Source: Stictocephala bisonia
Lineage: Eukaryota; Arthropoda; Insecta; Hemiptera; Membracidae
NCBI GenBank assembly: GCA_035578905.1
Contig: JAQJVL010000002.1
Span: 6,007,717-6,071,716, forward strand
Reading direction: 5' to 3'
DNA length: 64,000 nt
The notes beneath the pieces were generated by a model. That model made no database searches. It was not told the DNA's origin and was given only the letters and a program-made list of their open reading frames with translations. The position numbers and the translations under genes are program-made. This document shows positions 46,797-59,445 of the stretch, one piece after another (the first letter of the stretch is position 1; each line of letters starts with the position of its first letter).

Positions 46797-47949
46797 AAGA
46801 TCCAATAAGTTATTGACTAACAAATCTTTAGTAAATATATAAGGGGAAACACAAATTTTAACGGAACATAACAATTATATCAATAAACTGACCTGTGACA
46901 TACTAATACATCAATGCTAGACGATATTAAGCAAGAGGAACTTTACAACACCCTTTGCTCCTAATGTATAAGATTTTATTTATGGTGTTGGTATCTAATG
47001 GAACGGTAATTATTAATAGTAATAGATGTTCTAAAGACTAAAATTCCCAAATATATCTTAGAGCTTGTAGAAGAATCCTCTTTACACTGAAAGTCTTTGA
47101 TAATGAAAAATACGTAAAGACGACCGACATTGGCAAGCACTGAGAAAGCAATTACATAGAAAGAACAATCGAATGTAGTGAAAATCGAATGGTACTTGTT
47201 GGAAAGTTAAAGATCTTTTTTCTACAAAGACCTGACATTGAAACGTACTTAGGTAAGAGTCTCATACACTAATTCAAATGAACAACTTCCTTCTGTAACT
47301 CTTTGTGATTTGTTTGATAGAAACCCAAAATAAATAATTAACAATATAAGTAGAATTGACTAAAATATACTTCAATACAAGTACAACAAGCACACATATA
47401 TTACAATATAAGCAAAGTATTACAAATACACATAATATAAGTACAAAATGCTTAAATACTATGTATTGTAGCTGTACCAACTCATATTGTGCTAATTCAA
47501 AAACTATTTTTATAGAAAGAAAAAAATATAAACTCGAGATGAATAATGATTAAGTTTCTTTTATAAAAGTATAACAATACTACAGTAAAGTTTACATATT
47601 AGCCGTTAGAAACATAACGGTATTGAAGTGGAATTAAATGAAAAATGGTTTTATTGACAAAAAAGTGTACTAATGGCGAGGTTAGGACTAGTAAGTCCTC
47701 TCTTACACCTAACCAACAATAACAACTACAAAAAATCATGTCATAACATAATAGAAGAAATAAACTTACTTTACTTAGCACATTCACTAGTCAAATAAAA
47801 TTAATACATTTTAAAATTTGTTATTTTTAAAATAACAGAAACTTTTCAATAATTATATAAAAATAAAAAAAATTAAAACAAAGGAAACATTTTAATTAGT
47901 CAAGTAATAAGTCATTCCTCATCATTCGTACATTGTTATAAACACACAC
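46797..47949. other. AT-rich intergenic sequence
   Basis: No supported feature. Overlapping + and - strand frames at 47274-47553 are low-complexity. Confidence 0.5.
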
Positions 47950-48413
47950 CCTGGCTCGTGAAACACTCAATCCCGCCAGGCCCGCAGCAATCCCCTAACA
48001 CACGCTCGGAATCAAGCTCGCTCAACAACACCTCTAATGTGATCGGGCAGATTATTACAAAGTCGGCAAGAGGCCACTGTGAATGATTTGTTATATATCG
48101 AAGTTCTATTAATGGGAATTGATAACAGTGTTGCTTCACGCCAAGTGTTTCTAGAACTGATCTCAGAGATGAAAGAAAAGCGTTCAGACAGATAAGCAGG
48201 TGAATTGAGATGTAAAATAGAGTGCAGCATAGTGAGTATATGGACCTGTCAAATTTTGTCCAATTTCATGAGAGAAAGATCTTTAAAAAGGGTAGTTACG
48301 TGATCTCTATATTTGAAACTAAAGCGAATACAATAAGTTTGGGAACGCTGCAATCTGTCTGCAAGCTCAACCGTCATGTCCTTGATAACAAGGTCGCAAT
48401 AGTAAAAAAGGGG
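47950..48413 (-). pseudogene. Non-LTR reverse transcriptase C-terminal fragment
   Basis: Read on the - strand from 48413: YCDLVIKDMTVELADRLQRS, then YCIRFSFKYRDHVTTLF, a stop where the + strand relative has KNLREYHIL, then SPAYLSERFSFISEIS, EATLLSIPINRTS and SFTVASCRL. Each block aligns with the RT pseudogene at 1485-1850, so both belong to one LINE family. The YADD region is absent. It ends in NLPDHIRGVVERA followed by a stop. Confidence 0.8.
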
Positions 48414-49494
48414 TTTGTTGCACTGTCTAATCAGTAAGAGTACTGTTTATACTTGCTTACTAATGCTTATTAAATTAATCACAAATGATTTAAGAAAAAA
48501 GAAATAAAAACATAAAAACAAGAAAACATAAAACAGCAAAATACAAGGAATCATAAAAGACAAACAAAACAAAAGAAAATCAAGAAAACAAAAATAAGTT
48601 ATCCTTTATAAAAACATGTTACCTGACCTCTGACAGTAAGCATGACTTACTAAACAAAGGCTACACCCCAAGAACAACTCATCGTGAAGTAGTCTAAGTG
48701 AAAACGTGAACTCCCTGGCCACTGGAAAGAACGGTCTACACTGTTATTGCTGGAGATAGATCCTCGTAAATCCATGTACAGCTGGCGAACTGGAGAATGC
48801 ATGCCTAGGTTTACGATGGGTGTTAGAGCAGGATGCAGGTGTATAGGATGAGGATGTGCTTGCGGGGAAAGTCGTGGCAAAACGGGCGTAGTCCCGCAAG
48901 AAGTCCACTTTCAGTGGGGGAAGTAGAAGATAACAATTTATGAACTATTCACTAACTCCAAATAACCATGCTTCTATTTTCACTACAGCAGCGATTAATT
49001 TAAAATGGTTTAGCTATTTATTAGAAAAAAGTGGCCGCATATTTACTAAATTAATCAATTTGTAAAGGAGGTTTGCCCAAATTGGGGAACATTTGGCCTT
49101 GAAAATTTATGTAAACCTAATATTATGATTTAAAATCTAGCAAACTAACTTAGGACGTTAAGAAATAAATCTAATCAAACTCCTAATGTCAAAAAAGCAT
49201 AAATAAATTTTATAATAATAATAATAATATTTTTTTCTTGGCACGAACAAATATTTAAAATGATTTAAAAGACTTCGAATAAAAAATGACTTCGAATGAT
49301 AAAGGTTCGAAAGAAAACATTCCCAAAATGCTACCTTTGCCTAGTTTGTGCCTTAGTACAAGCACATTTGTAGTACTGATAGTACTTAAGGTCATATAAG
49401 TATACGATGAATAATGAGTTTCAAGCATAAAGTAAGTGGTATGGATTGGTGGTTCCCAAAAGTCTCGTGAGTTTGTATGTTATATTGTAGAGTG

Positions 49495-49680
49495 GATAGG
49501 GTAAGATAGATAGGAAAGAATGGATAGGACAGAATGAATATTATAATATGAATAGGATAGATGGGATATGATAGGATGGATAGGATAAGATCGGTAGTAT
49601 AGGATGAATGGGATAGGATGGATAGTATAGGACAGAATAGGATTTGATGAATAGGACGGATGGGATCGGACGGATAAGTC
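49495..49680. repeat. Imperfect GGATA-type simple repeat
   Basis: Interspersed GGATA, GGATGGATA, GGATAGGATA and GAATAGGA motifs. The 119-codon - strand frame rich in Pro/Ile/Ser (YPIYPIH) is a by-product. Confidence 0.85.
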
Positions 49681-49948
49681 GACTTCAAAGTGTTGATAGT
49701 AGTTATGGCCAAACTGTGAGAAAACAGTATTCTCAAGGATGGTTTGAACACTTTAGTAGGGGAGTTTTTAATAATATTATTAGGGAGTTAATTTAAGGGT
49801 CATATATTATGACCCTTAAACTTCTTGATTGAATTTTGAAATTTTTAAATTTTGATAATTTAAGAAAATTAACTTCTTGATTTAAGAAACAATATTGTTT
49901 CTTAAATCGTGTAGAGTACACACTGATACTTTGAGGTTGTAATCTAGG

Positions 49949-49949
<1 letters not shown>

Positions 49950-50012
<63 letters not shown>
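49950..50012. repeat. (TA)n microsatellite
   Basis: About 31 uninterrupted TA units. Confidence 0.98.
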
Positions 50013-50015
<3 letters not shown>

Positions 50016-51539
50016 ATATAATCCAAAAACCATAGACTAACTGGTCACAATATCTCAAAAACTATAACCCTTTGGGCCATAAAACATTGCAATAATATAT
50101 TTTATAGGCTCTGGATGTGTACATATAAAGGATTCAAAATTATACTATCCAAAAGACCAAAATTAAGATAGGTAGTAAAAATCCTGATCTCGGCCAATCA
50201 GAGCCATTTTTAACATTCACCATTACCATTTAGAGTTCTTAGGACGATGTAACTTGTATTGTTTAACAATGTATGCGTATTTTGAACTTAAACAACATCA
50301 ACAATAAACTTGGGTAGCCCCCAACGAGCACAACTACACCTAGATAAAGCGCATCTTACTACTGACTCTTCACAATCCTGGATTCGTAATTAGCAATCAC
50401 TACCTGACGTATCAAACAGTTGCCAATCTACGTCTTTTTTTCTCTACGAAATTATCCACTAGTTCATTGTTAATTTTCCTTCTTTTCCTAATCCAATCAA
50501 TTTACAGCTATTATGACTCTCCAAAAAATTTGTTGTAAGACTAACATTTTAACATAGTTAACCAACAATACTATGCATCTTGGCATTGGAGCTTTGGTTG
50601 AGATGGGAAGCACAGGAATTATGGAAGTCGTGGAGTTGATGTCACTAAAATGCACCACAAAATGGGGGTTTCTTTAAATATTTAATCAACATTTTCAGAT
50701 TTGTAATCATTTACATGGTATGTCCATCCATAGATATTTCATTATCCCGGTCTTTGAATGTATTAAAAGTTTATAACTTCCCACATTTCAGGTATCCTAT
50801 AAACCTAAGATCTTTGATTAAACATTGTTAATTATAAAAAACACTTGACGTACTGGTTTTTATGTAGACAACATTAAAACATTTGTTTATCACTAATACA
50901 ATAAAGGAAGTAGAGTTTGATTTGGAAATTGGGAAATTCAGTGGGAAGATATCGTAGTTTAGGTAGCTAGAATACATATATTCAGGGCTTAGCATAAATG
51001 ATCTACGAACCAATTACTGTAAAATTGCCTTTCACAAATGATATTACGTAGTTATTCCCAGGACTTAACAATTTACATTTCTGGCGATTTTCCTAGAATC
51101 ATGCATATGCAACTTATGAGATAAATACAGCATAAATATTGATTATTTTTACACTTTTTCCATAATTGATATGGGTCCCAACCTATGAATATGACCACAC
51201 AACTGGGTCAGAGCTCCAGCTATACTGGGACAAGCATTATCCCTGTTTTCCGATGTGATTAAAATTTCCCAAATATTTTAGGCAGGAAATTGGTGTATTG
51301 TTGCGGATCAATAGGAAGGAAGATAATGCCGCCGCTTCTGATCAACACTACACAATGCCTTTCTGTCTCTGCCCCACTTGAGACCACTAACTTTCAATAT
51401 TCATTAGCCATCATTTTTTCACATCACCATAGGAGGGGTTTCGCCGCAATTGGCTACGGTCTCTTAAGCACCCGCTGGCCACACGTGCTACGCTTTTGCT
51501 TTCCGCCTCGCTCGGCTCTCCCCCTTCTCCCTGTCGTCC

Positions 51540-51575
51540 TTTAAATGGTATGTCCAGCTGTCGTCAACCACCAGT
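51540..51575 (+). promoter_or_regulatory. Putative core promoter of Osiris gene C
   Basis: TTTAAATGG (51540-51548) is a TATA-like box; ACCAGTCC around 51569-51576 fits an insect initiator (YCAGTY-like) about 33 bp downstream, the normal spacing. This would give a short 5' UTR of about 28 bases before the ATG at 51601. The 200 bp upstream are locally GC-richer than the surroundings. Inference from spacing only. Confidence 0.5.
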
Positions 51576-51600
51576 CCGTTCTGCTCATCCGTCGTCCAAC

Positions 51601-54600
51601 ATGCATCCTACACTTAGGTAAGAGAAGTGATATGTGAAGTGACGGTGGAATACTGTGCCAGTGGGATTTCGTGAAGTGCCATATCATGGATTCGTTGTTA
51701 ATAATTTATTTTTGTTAATATTTCCAATAGAAGTGATCTTACCTGAGGGCTAAGGATAATGTACATTTCACATTATTTATGAAGAAGGATAGTTAATTTT
51801 TGTCCTATATTTTTTGTTTTTTAATAGTGTTGTGATTCATTATTCTCTTGTTGTTAAAACGCATTTTTAAACATGAAGGTAGTTTGTTTGTTTAACAATT
51901 AGCAAAAATATTTACAACTGTGATACACTGTTGTGCTTATTTAAATAAATTAATATTTTATTTAAAAAACCCCATACATAAAATATAGGTTTATTAGTTG
52001 ATTAAACAAGTAATTAACAAATAATCATATGAAATTGGTATTCAGTTAATTTGTTTATTATGAACATTGTCTATATAAAGAATTCTTTGAACATTGAAAG
52101 CAAAAAGATTCAATATACTTAAAGGTAATAAAATATTATTCCACCCAACGAAATTAAGCCAAACAAGTTTGAAATTGAGAGTACACTTTATTATCTTTTT
52201 AATATTTGGATTTAAAGCAATACTGTTTGTAATTTTTGTTAAAATTCGGTATTAACAATGGTCCTTTGCTGCTCACAGGTTATTGTTCCTGTGCGCATGC
52301 GCTGTGGCCACTAAGCAGGACGCAGGTGCAGATACGGTCCCCACTACCAGCACGGCCGCCCTTCTGCAGGGGGTGCGTTCTGTCTACAAGACCTACAAGC
52401 AGTGCGAGGTTGAACCTAGTGTTACAGGGTGTCTGAAACTGCGCGCCCTCCGACTTGTTGAGAGAGCAACTTCTCTAGAACGCATCCCTGTGGTTGATGG
52501 TTAGTAAAAAAATTAACCTAAATTTATGGTGCAAGTATTGGATCTTTCTTTTGTTGTATAAAGGAAGGTAAATAGTTTTCTGATATCAAGAAATTTTTGC
52601 TGATACAAGGATATTTAATATTTTACAATCTTATTTACCATAGAAAAGGAATCACGCAAAGAGATTATCGTCCAAAATAAAATTTTCTTTTTCCAGACAC
52701 AAACAGAACCATTATTTCACTGTTTATCCCGGAAATGATTGTGTTTTAAATAAACCACAATGATTCTGGGATCGTTTTTATGTAGCCTAGACGCCTGAAA
52801 TAGAATTAATTGTATAAAAACAAGTTTATTGATAATACATTTCATAAAGCAACCAATCATTCATCTTACCCCTCCAAACGCATCATATGGGTATCGTTGT
52901 GTCCGAAATAAAGAAATGCATTAAACTTATATCGATTTGCATTGATTTTCATAAATTATACATATAAATGAAAGAAACTCATTATTTGTAAGATTTACAG
53001 TCAACTCTTTTTTAGTTACAACAATGAAAAAAGGAATATGAATTGTTTCAAGCCTTTGACTCATCATAAATTAGTCTTCTGTACATTAAACATATTCAAC
53101 CAGAAATGGCATTGCTCTCTGTGGTGAAGAAGAATGAGTTATAATTTAGGCACACGAGATAATCAACAGTTGAAAGAAAAAAAAGTTCCACTTTCACGAT
53201 ATTCATAAAACGTTTCTTGCACGTTGTTATAAAATTATGTTTTAATAATGAAATTATAAGAAAAAACAGTAATTTCAACTGTATGTTCACATTGTGTATA
53301 CTTTCACAGATGTATAACCACTTTTCTGCTTACTTTGATATAAAGAATAAAATACCAATCTTTAATTTGTATTTACTTAATCAAAAATGCAGGGTACAAA
53401 GAACCAAACACTGATTGAAATAATTGTCACTATTTTCCTTTTATTGAAAATATTTGATAATTTGATCCACCATAAAAAATTTTAAAAGCAAAAATTGAGT
53501 AGGGGGAAAATAAAATTAGCAATTTCACGAAATATGTACTCTTAATAATAGGAAGAAAAACTTTTCCATATAAATTACTAGTCAATTTGAGTGATTTCAC
53601 AAACTATCAGAAAGGAATGAAGACTACTCATTCATTATAAAATTGTGAGTTTTATAAAAAAGTACGTGATAAGTTTTATATAAAAATGTATGATACAAAT
53701 AATTTTATTCCCATTTTAGGTATCAGTCTTGTTAGCAGTGCTGACTCCCAGCGATCCCTAAATGATATTACAGTGGATGAGGCATCCCTCCCACAGGAAC
53801 CTGTTCAGCGTGAGGAGCGGATTGATTCTCTCCTCTGGGACAAGGTGAGCACCTTCTTCCAGACCCACTCCCTTCAGTTCCAGGTGCCTTCTTTGGTCCA
53901 GGAGTCAAAAGCTCTGCTGGAAAACGAGATCTTGGATGATGATCAGGAAGGTAAGTTTGTTGATTGAATGATTCAAACATCTTTTGTGTGGAATACTCTT
54001 GATTCAGTATGTTTTATTATTAAACATAAAAATATATAAAAACATATAAAAATATCTTATTATTATATGTTTTATTAAATAAAAAAAGAAATATTTAATA
54101 CAATTTACACAAAATACCAGAGTTTAAAAATAATTTAGACTATTAATAACTTTATTATAAGAAACTATCTGCAATTTATAATTTTAATCTACTACCTAAG
54201 ACAAGTGAGGACATTAAATACAATTAAATAACAAAGTTTTGTTTCAATAACACGAGCATTTTTAGATGTATTATTTAGAAATATTAACGATATAATATTT
54301 CAAAATCTTCATACAGTTGCCTTAATGCAACTCTAAAAAAATTTTATAAATAAATGGTTTTAATGAATAATATGGGGCACAAACTTTATCCCATATTAAA
54401 TAATAGAAAATAAAAATTTGAAAATTACTAGTTTGATTCCCAATTATGTTTTTTGCATATATAAAAAACTAGTCAAGTTAGAGACATGCAATTTTACTAA
54501 AATATTTTGGATTGTAATTAACGGCTTTGCTGAAACTTTAATCGAAATCGTTAGGGCCATGTTTGAAAAAATACTATTTTTGTATATTTTTACTATAAAA

Positions 54601-57600
54601 ATCAAAAAATTTAATAAAGTTAAAAAAACGGTCAGAAGAAATTTGCTAAATAAACCTTGATACCAAATTACATAAACATTTATCCATCCATTTGGTCTCC
54701 AATGAAGTGCACATACACACAGACAGACGCACATAAGTACAGACTTCCAAATTATTTTAAAAAAACCATTATTTTGGGTTTAGGGGAACCTGAAATGGAT
54801 ATTTAGACCAACTTCTAAAAATTTTTTTGGACAATCACAATACTTTCTCTATGCTAACCTATATGGGAGAGGTAAAATGTACACCTGATTTTGTTGATTT
54901 TAGGGTCCAGTATCATATTTTAGTTTGCCTGTTTACCAAAGTCCCACTAATACATAAAATATATTACGTAATTAAATTGTATGTACTCGTATGTTATTGA
55001 ACAAAAACGTTTTCTCTTGAAGGTCGAGGAAAGAAGAAGAAGTATCAGGGTCTGCTGCTGGCCGGATTGATGATGAAAGGGTTGATGATCGCTGCGGCTT
55101 ACAAAGCCCTTGCCCTCCTGGCCGGCAAGGCGCTGATAGTGAGCAAGCTGGCCCTGGTGCTTGCCGCCATCGTGGCCCTCAGGAAGCTGTTCAGCGGCGG
55201 AGAGCAGAAGACGACCTACGAGATTGTCAAACAGCCTGTCGTGAGCCATGCCCATCAGTACACCAGCAGTCATGAGATCAGCGGGCATGGGGCATCCGAC
55301 TGGGCGGGATCTGCTAGTGGCGGGTACGGAAGGAGTATCCCACAGGTGAGATCCCTAGATCTATAGGTTTAAAGAATTTCTTAATAGGAATTGTTTTAGG
55401 TTTTTTTTAGTGTATATGTTATAGGCAAACTTACAGAAACCACTAAATACACTACAGAAACCAACTAAATCTTCTTGCAAAGAAAAATGAATGTTTAAAA
55501 TCCGTTATTTTTATAAGTATATCATCTTATCATCTACCGTTCGCCAGTGGTCTTGACCGAAGGGTTACGGCATTATCGCAAGATAACGGAGTCAAGCAAT
55601 ATCGAGCGATCGAGCGTGGCTGTCCCTTGGAAGGGTGACTGTCTGAGTGATCCCGTCCTGGCACGCAGCACGCCTGTCCGGTCACTAGGATGTGGGGGTA
55701 TATGGGTTTCAAACGAGTGTATGAGTGTAAATGAGTGAATGCAGTCATTGTTACAAATTAAGGCCGACTATTCCTTTGAAAGTGTCATTAATTAACAGCG
55801 CAATGGTAAATAAAGAGGCGGTGGTTATCAGCTCATTCCTTTCAACATTTCTTAGGTATCAGATTATTAATTCAACGTTAAAAATCATATCCTAAGAATA
55901 CATACTTTTCCATGACTTACTTGGATTAGAAACTGATAATAAACGCACAAGAAGGTAGGAGCTCTCCGCTGAAAATTTCCGCTAACCCAAATTTTACTAG
56001 TAATAGGCAAATTAAGATCAAAAGTTTGAGGACAAAAATATTTCATCGAAATTGATCGACTAGGAAAAACCTCAAGGGAAGAACGTTACTTATTCCCAGG
56101 GACAAAAACAAGAGACTATTGAGGATATGGCATTAAATAGTTTGTGTTTTGAAATGGAAGGATGGGTATGATGGACGTTAGCTATCGTGTACGTATGAAG
56201 GGTGGGTGTCAGGGCTTTGCATAGTCGTGTACGTATGAAGGGTGGGTATAAGGCCCTGAGAAGTCCTGGACGCCAAAAGGCGTATGTTAGGACACAGGGT
56301 AGTCGTTTACTTTTGAATGATGGGTGTGAGGCCAAGAGTAGTCGTGTCCGTCTGTAGGACGGGCATGAGGCCCTGAGAGGTCGTATACGCCAAAAGGCAG
56401 GTGTTATGTCCTGATAAGTCATGTACGTCTCAAGGTGGGTGTGAGAGCCAGAGTAGTTGTGTACATCTGGAGGATGGTTATGAGGCCCTGAGTGGTCGTA
56501 TATGCCAAAAGGCAGGTGTGAGACCCTGAGAAGTTATGTACGTCTCAAAGTGGGTGTGAGAGCCCAGAGTATTCGTGTACGTCTGAAGGACGAGTACGTG
56601 GCCCTGAGAGGTCGTATACGCCAAAAGCAGGTGTGAGGCCCTGAGAAGTAATGTACATCTTAAGGTGGGGTGAGGGCCCATAGTAGTCATGCACGTCTGA
56701 AGGAGGGGTATGAGGCCCTGAGAAGTCGTGTAAGCCGGAAGGTGGGCGTGAGGACCCATAGTAGTCGTTTATTTCTGAAGGGTGGGTGTGAGGGCCTGAG
56801 AAGTCATGTACGTCTGATAGGTAGGTGTGAGGGCCTGGAATAGTCATGTACGTCTAAAGGTAGTTGTTAGTGCTGTCAGCGGTTGTGCTTCTGTAAAGGG
56901 TGGATGTGAAGATCATAACTCGTCCTGTACACCTGAAAAGTGTTTGTGAGGGCCATATGTTGAGTGCAGACCAACACAGCAAGTGAGAAGTTCACAGCTT
57001 AACGCCATGTCATCCTTAACAGTTTTGGTTGGAATTGCTACCTATATTTAATTTTCTATCCCATTAATCCCATTAATTAATTTTCTATCCCCATCCCCCG
57101 TCTAGACGGGAGCAATATGTTTTTGGATAGTTTGATTTAAAATAAATAATTTAGAATTTTTGTAATTTTCTCATCTAGTCACTCTATCTGAAGGGAATCC
57201 AGCGTGCCTAGAAGAATTATTTTCATCCCCATCGTAAGTACTACGGAAGATGAATAGTTGGTTTTAATTTAATGCTCAGACTTATTTGGTTCTCGTAGTA
57301 TTCAAATTGGCGTGATGATTTTCGATGTGGTCATAAAATTTTAAAAATTTAATTTAATCCACCTTTTTATAAAATTAGGCATTGGTAATTCAGGTAGCCT
57401 TATTTGTGTACTGTAAAACCCAATAGCTTATGTATACGTCTAAGTGTAGGCAATAAATTACTTAAGGGTGCTTTTTTAGCTAAATAAACTGTAAAAAAAC
57501 TAAGTATTATAGGTATATGTGAACAAGTAGGAAATAGGATTTATAAAGAAAGCGTTGCTCTCAGTACTATGAATTAAAAATGTACATCCGAACAAAACTA

Positions 57601-59445
57601 AAGGAGGACTTTTAAACGAGTGGCAAGATAAAAAACTCACGATGGATTGGATGCAAACTTAAAATACTTGCAAAAATACATAAAAAACCTCACCTGTTTA
57701 GATATTCGTCTCCAGTCCTCCATGATGTGATTCGTAATCAATGTTTACTACACTTAGTAATACTTCCTGATAATGAAAACAGGAGACTAATTGAAATCAA
57801 TGTCATCACTATACATTTTCAATAACACTTAAAAATAGACACTAATATAAAAATATTAAAAAATAATATTCTTCGTTATCAGTGATATTCACTGTATTTG
57901 ACGTTATTTGTTCTTTCGAACTTAACAGTATGACCTAAAATTACTAAAGAAACCAAACTAATGAATTCGACTATTATTGTTCTTACTAAGAATGTTTAAA
58001 CATGGAATTAGTTCAGTAAGAATGTTGTAAAAGTAAAGAGACTTAAGAAATAGCTTATTTGTAACCTTATGAATATCGGTACTAGAAAAACATTTTAAAA
58101 ACTTGATATTTTCCGTTAATTCACTACCACTACTGATTTTTGTTCCCCCTAATTCATTACCACTTGATAAATATTCTATTCCTCCAAAAACTGTTCCACA
58201 ATAATTTTTAAGTCCACTGTGGTATTCGTTATCCACTAAGAATCCCACATCACAGGCCTTATCTTATCGCTTTCCAAGAACTTACACATGGAGAGCGAAT
58301 TCGGCGGTAAGACAATCATTGGATTTACCAGCTTGTGATCAACTTTAGTAGCCACTTAACCTAAACTAACCTAACCGTCATTGAGATAAAAAAGTACTGT
58401 TAGTGAAGTAACGGAAAAATTAGTGGTAGTGAATTAACGGAAAAGAAAAATATGATTTGTAAAGTTATAAGAAACGTATTTTAAAACCATAAAAACCATA
58501 AAAATTTATAAATTAAGATTTAAAATTTTTTTTATAGGGAAATCTTTTGTCCAAAATCATGCGTCGACATTCTATGGTAAACAACGTTGGAATAGTAGAA
58601 AAAAAAGTTTCACAGAATAAAATGGCAGTATGTTTCTAAAAAAAACTCATTCCCAACTTATCATAAAAAATGTAAATATCAATTAAAATAATTTAACTAT
58701 TTGAACCTTCTTAATGACTTTAAGATATAAAGTGGTTAATAAATGTATTATAAGGTTTCGAATTACACTAAACAAATACGATGGGTATTTATATACATAT
58801 TAAACAAAGAGCTGCATTTAAAAATAACAATAAAACATATGTTGTAGAATTATTAGCGAATTGCTATCCTTCGTATAGATATGGCTGTCGATCACAATGC
58901 TTCAGGCTTTGCTATGTAATAATATGTTTATCGTTTCTGGGTGGTCATCACTAAAGCAAATATTACCGTTAAATATAGAATCATGATGACTGTCCACTCT
59001 TTCGGGTTCCATGAAGCCGGTTTTCCCGTTCGAAGAAATTAGTTTATGTTCTGTTTTCATAGTTTGCGCCAGAGGTCTCTTTTTATCTCTTCAACCCCCT
59101 CGGCCCCCGCGCACACTGAAGTGACTAGTAGGTGCTGGGTCTACAACAGTCGTCCAATCACCTAATCGAAAACAATCACCGTTAGATAGCAGCACAGGGA
59201 CAAGTGTAAAGCAAATCCATTACCTTGGACAGTATGTTTGTTTCTATAGTCAATAATATTACTTATGTCTTAAATTTTAAAGTAACATGAATTTAACCCT
59301 CTTTCAGGCACAGGACAGGTTTGACTTTGCCCCCGCCTTGCATGGTCGTTCTCTCAACATGGATGCAGTTCCCTACCCCCACCTGGTGGCTTATAGAGGA
59401 CAACTACCTAAGAATGTAGAGCAGCAATCAATCGAGAAGTCTTAA
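51601..59445 (+). CDS. Osiris (DUF1676) family gene C, complete, five coding exons
   Basis: Exons: 51601-51617, 52279-52499, 53720-53950, 55023-55345 and 59308-59445 (stop TAA). All junctions are GT-AG and phases agree (2, 1, 1, 0), giving 309 residues. The ATG is the start because MHPTL plus RLLFLCACAVA across the first junction forms a signal peptide, likely cut near Ala16. Cys48 and Cys57 are the two-cysteine region; the DUF1676 signature FFQTHSLQFQVP is at 125-136; a basic GRGKKKK (157-163) precedes a hydrophobic segment (166-212, ALALLAGKALIVSKLALVLA); then a His/Gly/Ser-rich stretch and GYGRS. The last exon begins AQDRFDF and contains HLVAYRGQLP, but no canonical AQxLAY. Known for the family: secreted or vesicle/membrane-associated proteins of cuticle epithelia, developmentally regulated. 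Specific ortholog not assignable. Introns are 661, 1220, 1072 and 3962 bp; no clear AATAAA soon after the stop. Confidence 0.93.
52500..53719 (+). other. Intron 2 of Osiris gene C
   Basis: AT-rich, no nested gene or recognised repeat; donor GTTAGT, acceptor CATTTTAG. Intron 1 (51618-52278; donor GTAAGA, acceptor CTCACAG) is likewise featureless. Confidence 0.8.
54405..54877 (-). repeat. Dispersed repeat R2, copy 1 (in intron 3 of gene C)
   Basis: About 470 bp whose reverse complement matches 62802-63270 over its whole length. Shared landmarks on the - strand: CTCCCATAT, AGTTGGTCTAAA, ATCCATTT, GTTAATTACAAT, GCATGTCT, ATCAAACT, GTAATTTT. A CA/GACA-rich stretch (54707-54735) is specific to this copy. 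The overlapping short open frames are not genes. Confidence 0.75.
55530..55800 (+). mobile_element. Degenerate retroelement fragment in intron 4 of gene C
   Basis: A GC-richer patch just inside intron 4. Its end (GAGTGTAAATGAGTGAATGC, then AGTCATTGTTACAAATTAAG and CTATTCCTTTGAAAG) aligns with the LINE C-terminal region at 7.1-7.2 kb (AGTCATTGTTATTAACTAAG, CTGTTCCTCAGAAAG). The first 150 bp have no counterpart in the window. Confidence 0.45.
56160..56960. repeat. Minisatellite of about 39-bp units with 3-unit higher-order period, in intron 4
   Basis: About 20 units with the pattern GTCGTGTACGTCTGAAGG, then TGGGTGTGAGGCCCTGAGA. A CGCCAAAAGGCAGGTGT-type unit recurs at about 56388, 56502 and 56619, giving a higher-order period near 115 bp. 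Several - strand frames of 93-110 codons are artefacts of the array. Confidence 0.88.
56961..58110 (+). other. Intron 4 of gene C, unassigned part
   Basis: AT-rich non-coding; no nested gene or recognised repeat. Confidence 0.6.
58111..58442 (-). mobile_element. MITE with TTCCGTTAATTCACTACCA-type ends, in intron 4
   Basis: About 332 bp, in reverse orientation to 46488-46796. Starts TTCCGTTAATTCACTACCAC; ends with GTAACGGAA and GTGGTAGTGAATTAACGGAA about 28 bp apart. The core has CCACAGTGG-like sequence, CACAGGCCTTATCTTATCGC and AACCTAAACTAACCTAACCG pentamers. No coding capacity. Confidence 0.85.
58443..59307 (+). other. Intron 4 of gene C, 3' part
   Basis: AT-rich; 59080-59120 is GC-richer (CCCCCTCGGCCCCCGCGC). 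Acceptor CTTTCAG at 59301-59307. Confidence 0.6.

Larger units (their letters stand above)
48414..51289. other. Intergenic sequence upstream of the complete Osiris gene
   Basis: Contains an imperfect pentanucleotide tract (49495-49680) and a TA microsatellite (49950-50012). 48640-48900 is GC-richer without a recognisable exon. Nothing else can be supported. Confidence 0.5.

Noticed and set aside
53686..53719. Start codon at 53686 for Osiris exon 3
   Set aside because: It lies in the intron; the acceptor CATTTTAG at 53712-53719 and phase-1 continuity with exon 2 give a better model.
56090..56847. - strand frames of 93-119 codons with repeated HTYPSDVHDYSG-like text
   Set aside because: Products of the intronic minisatellite; no start context or conserved domain.
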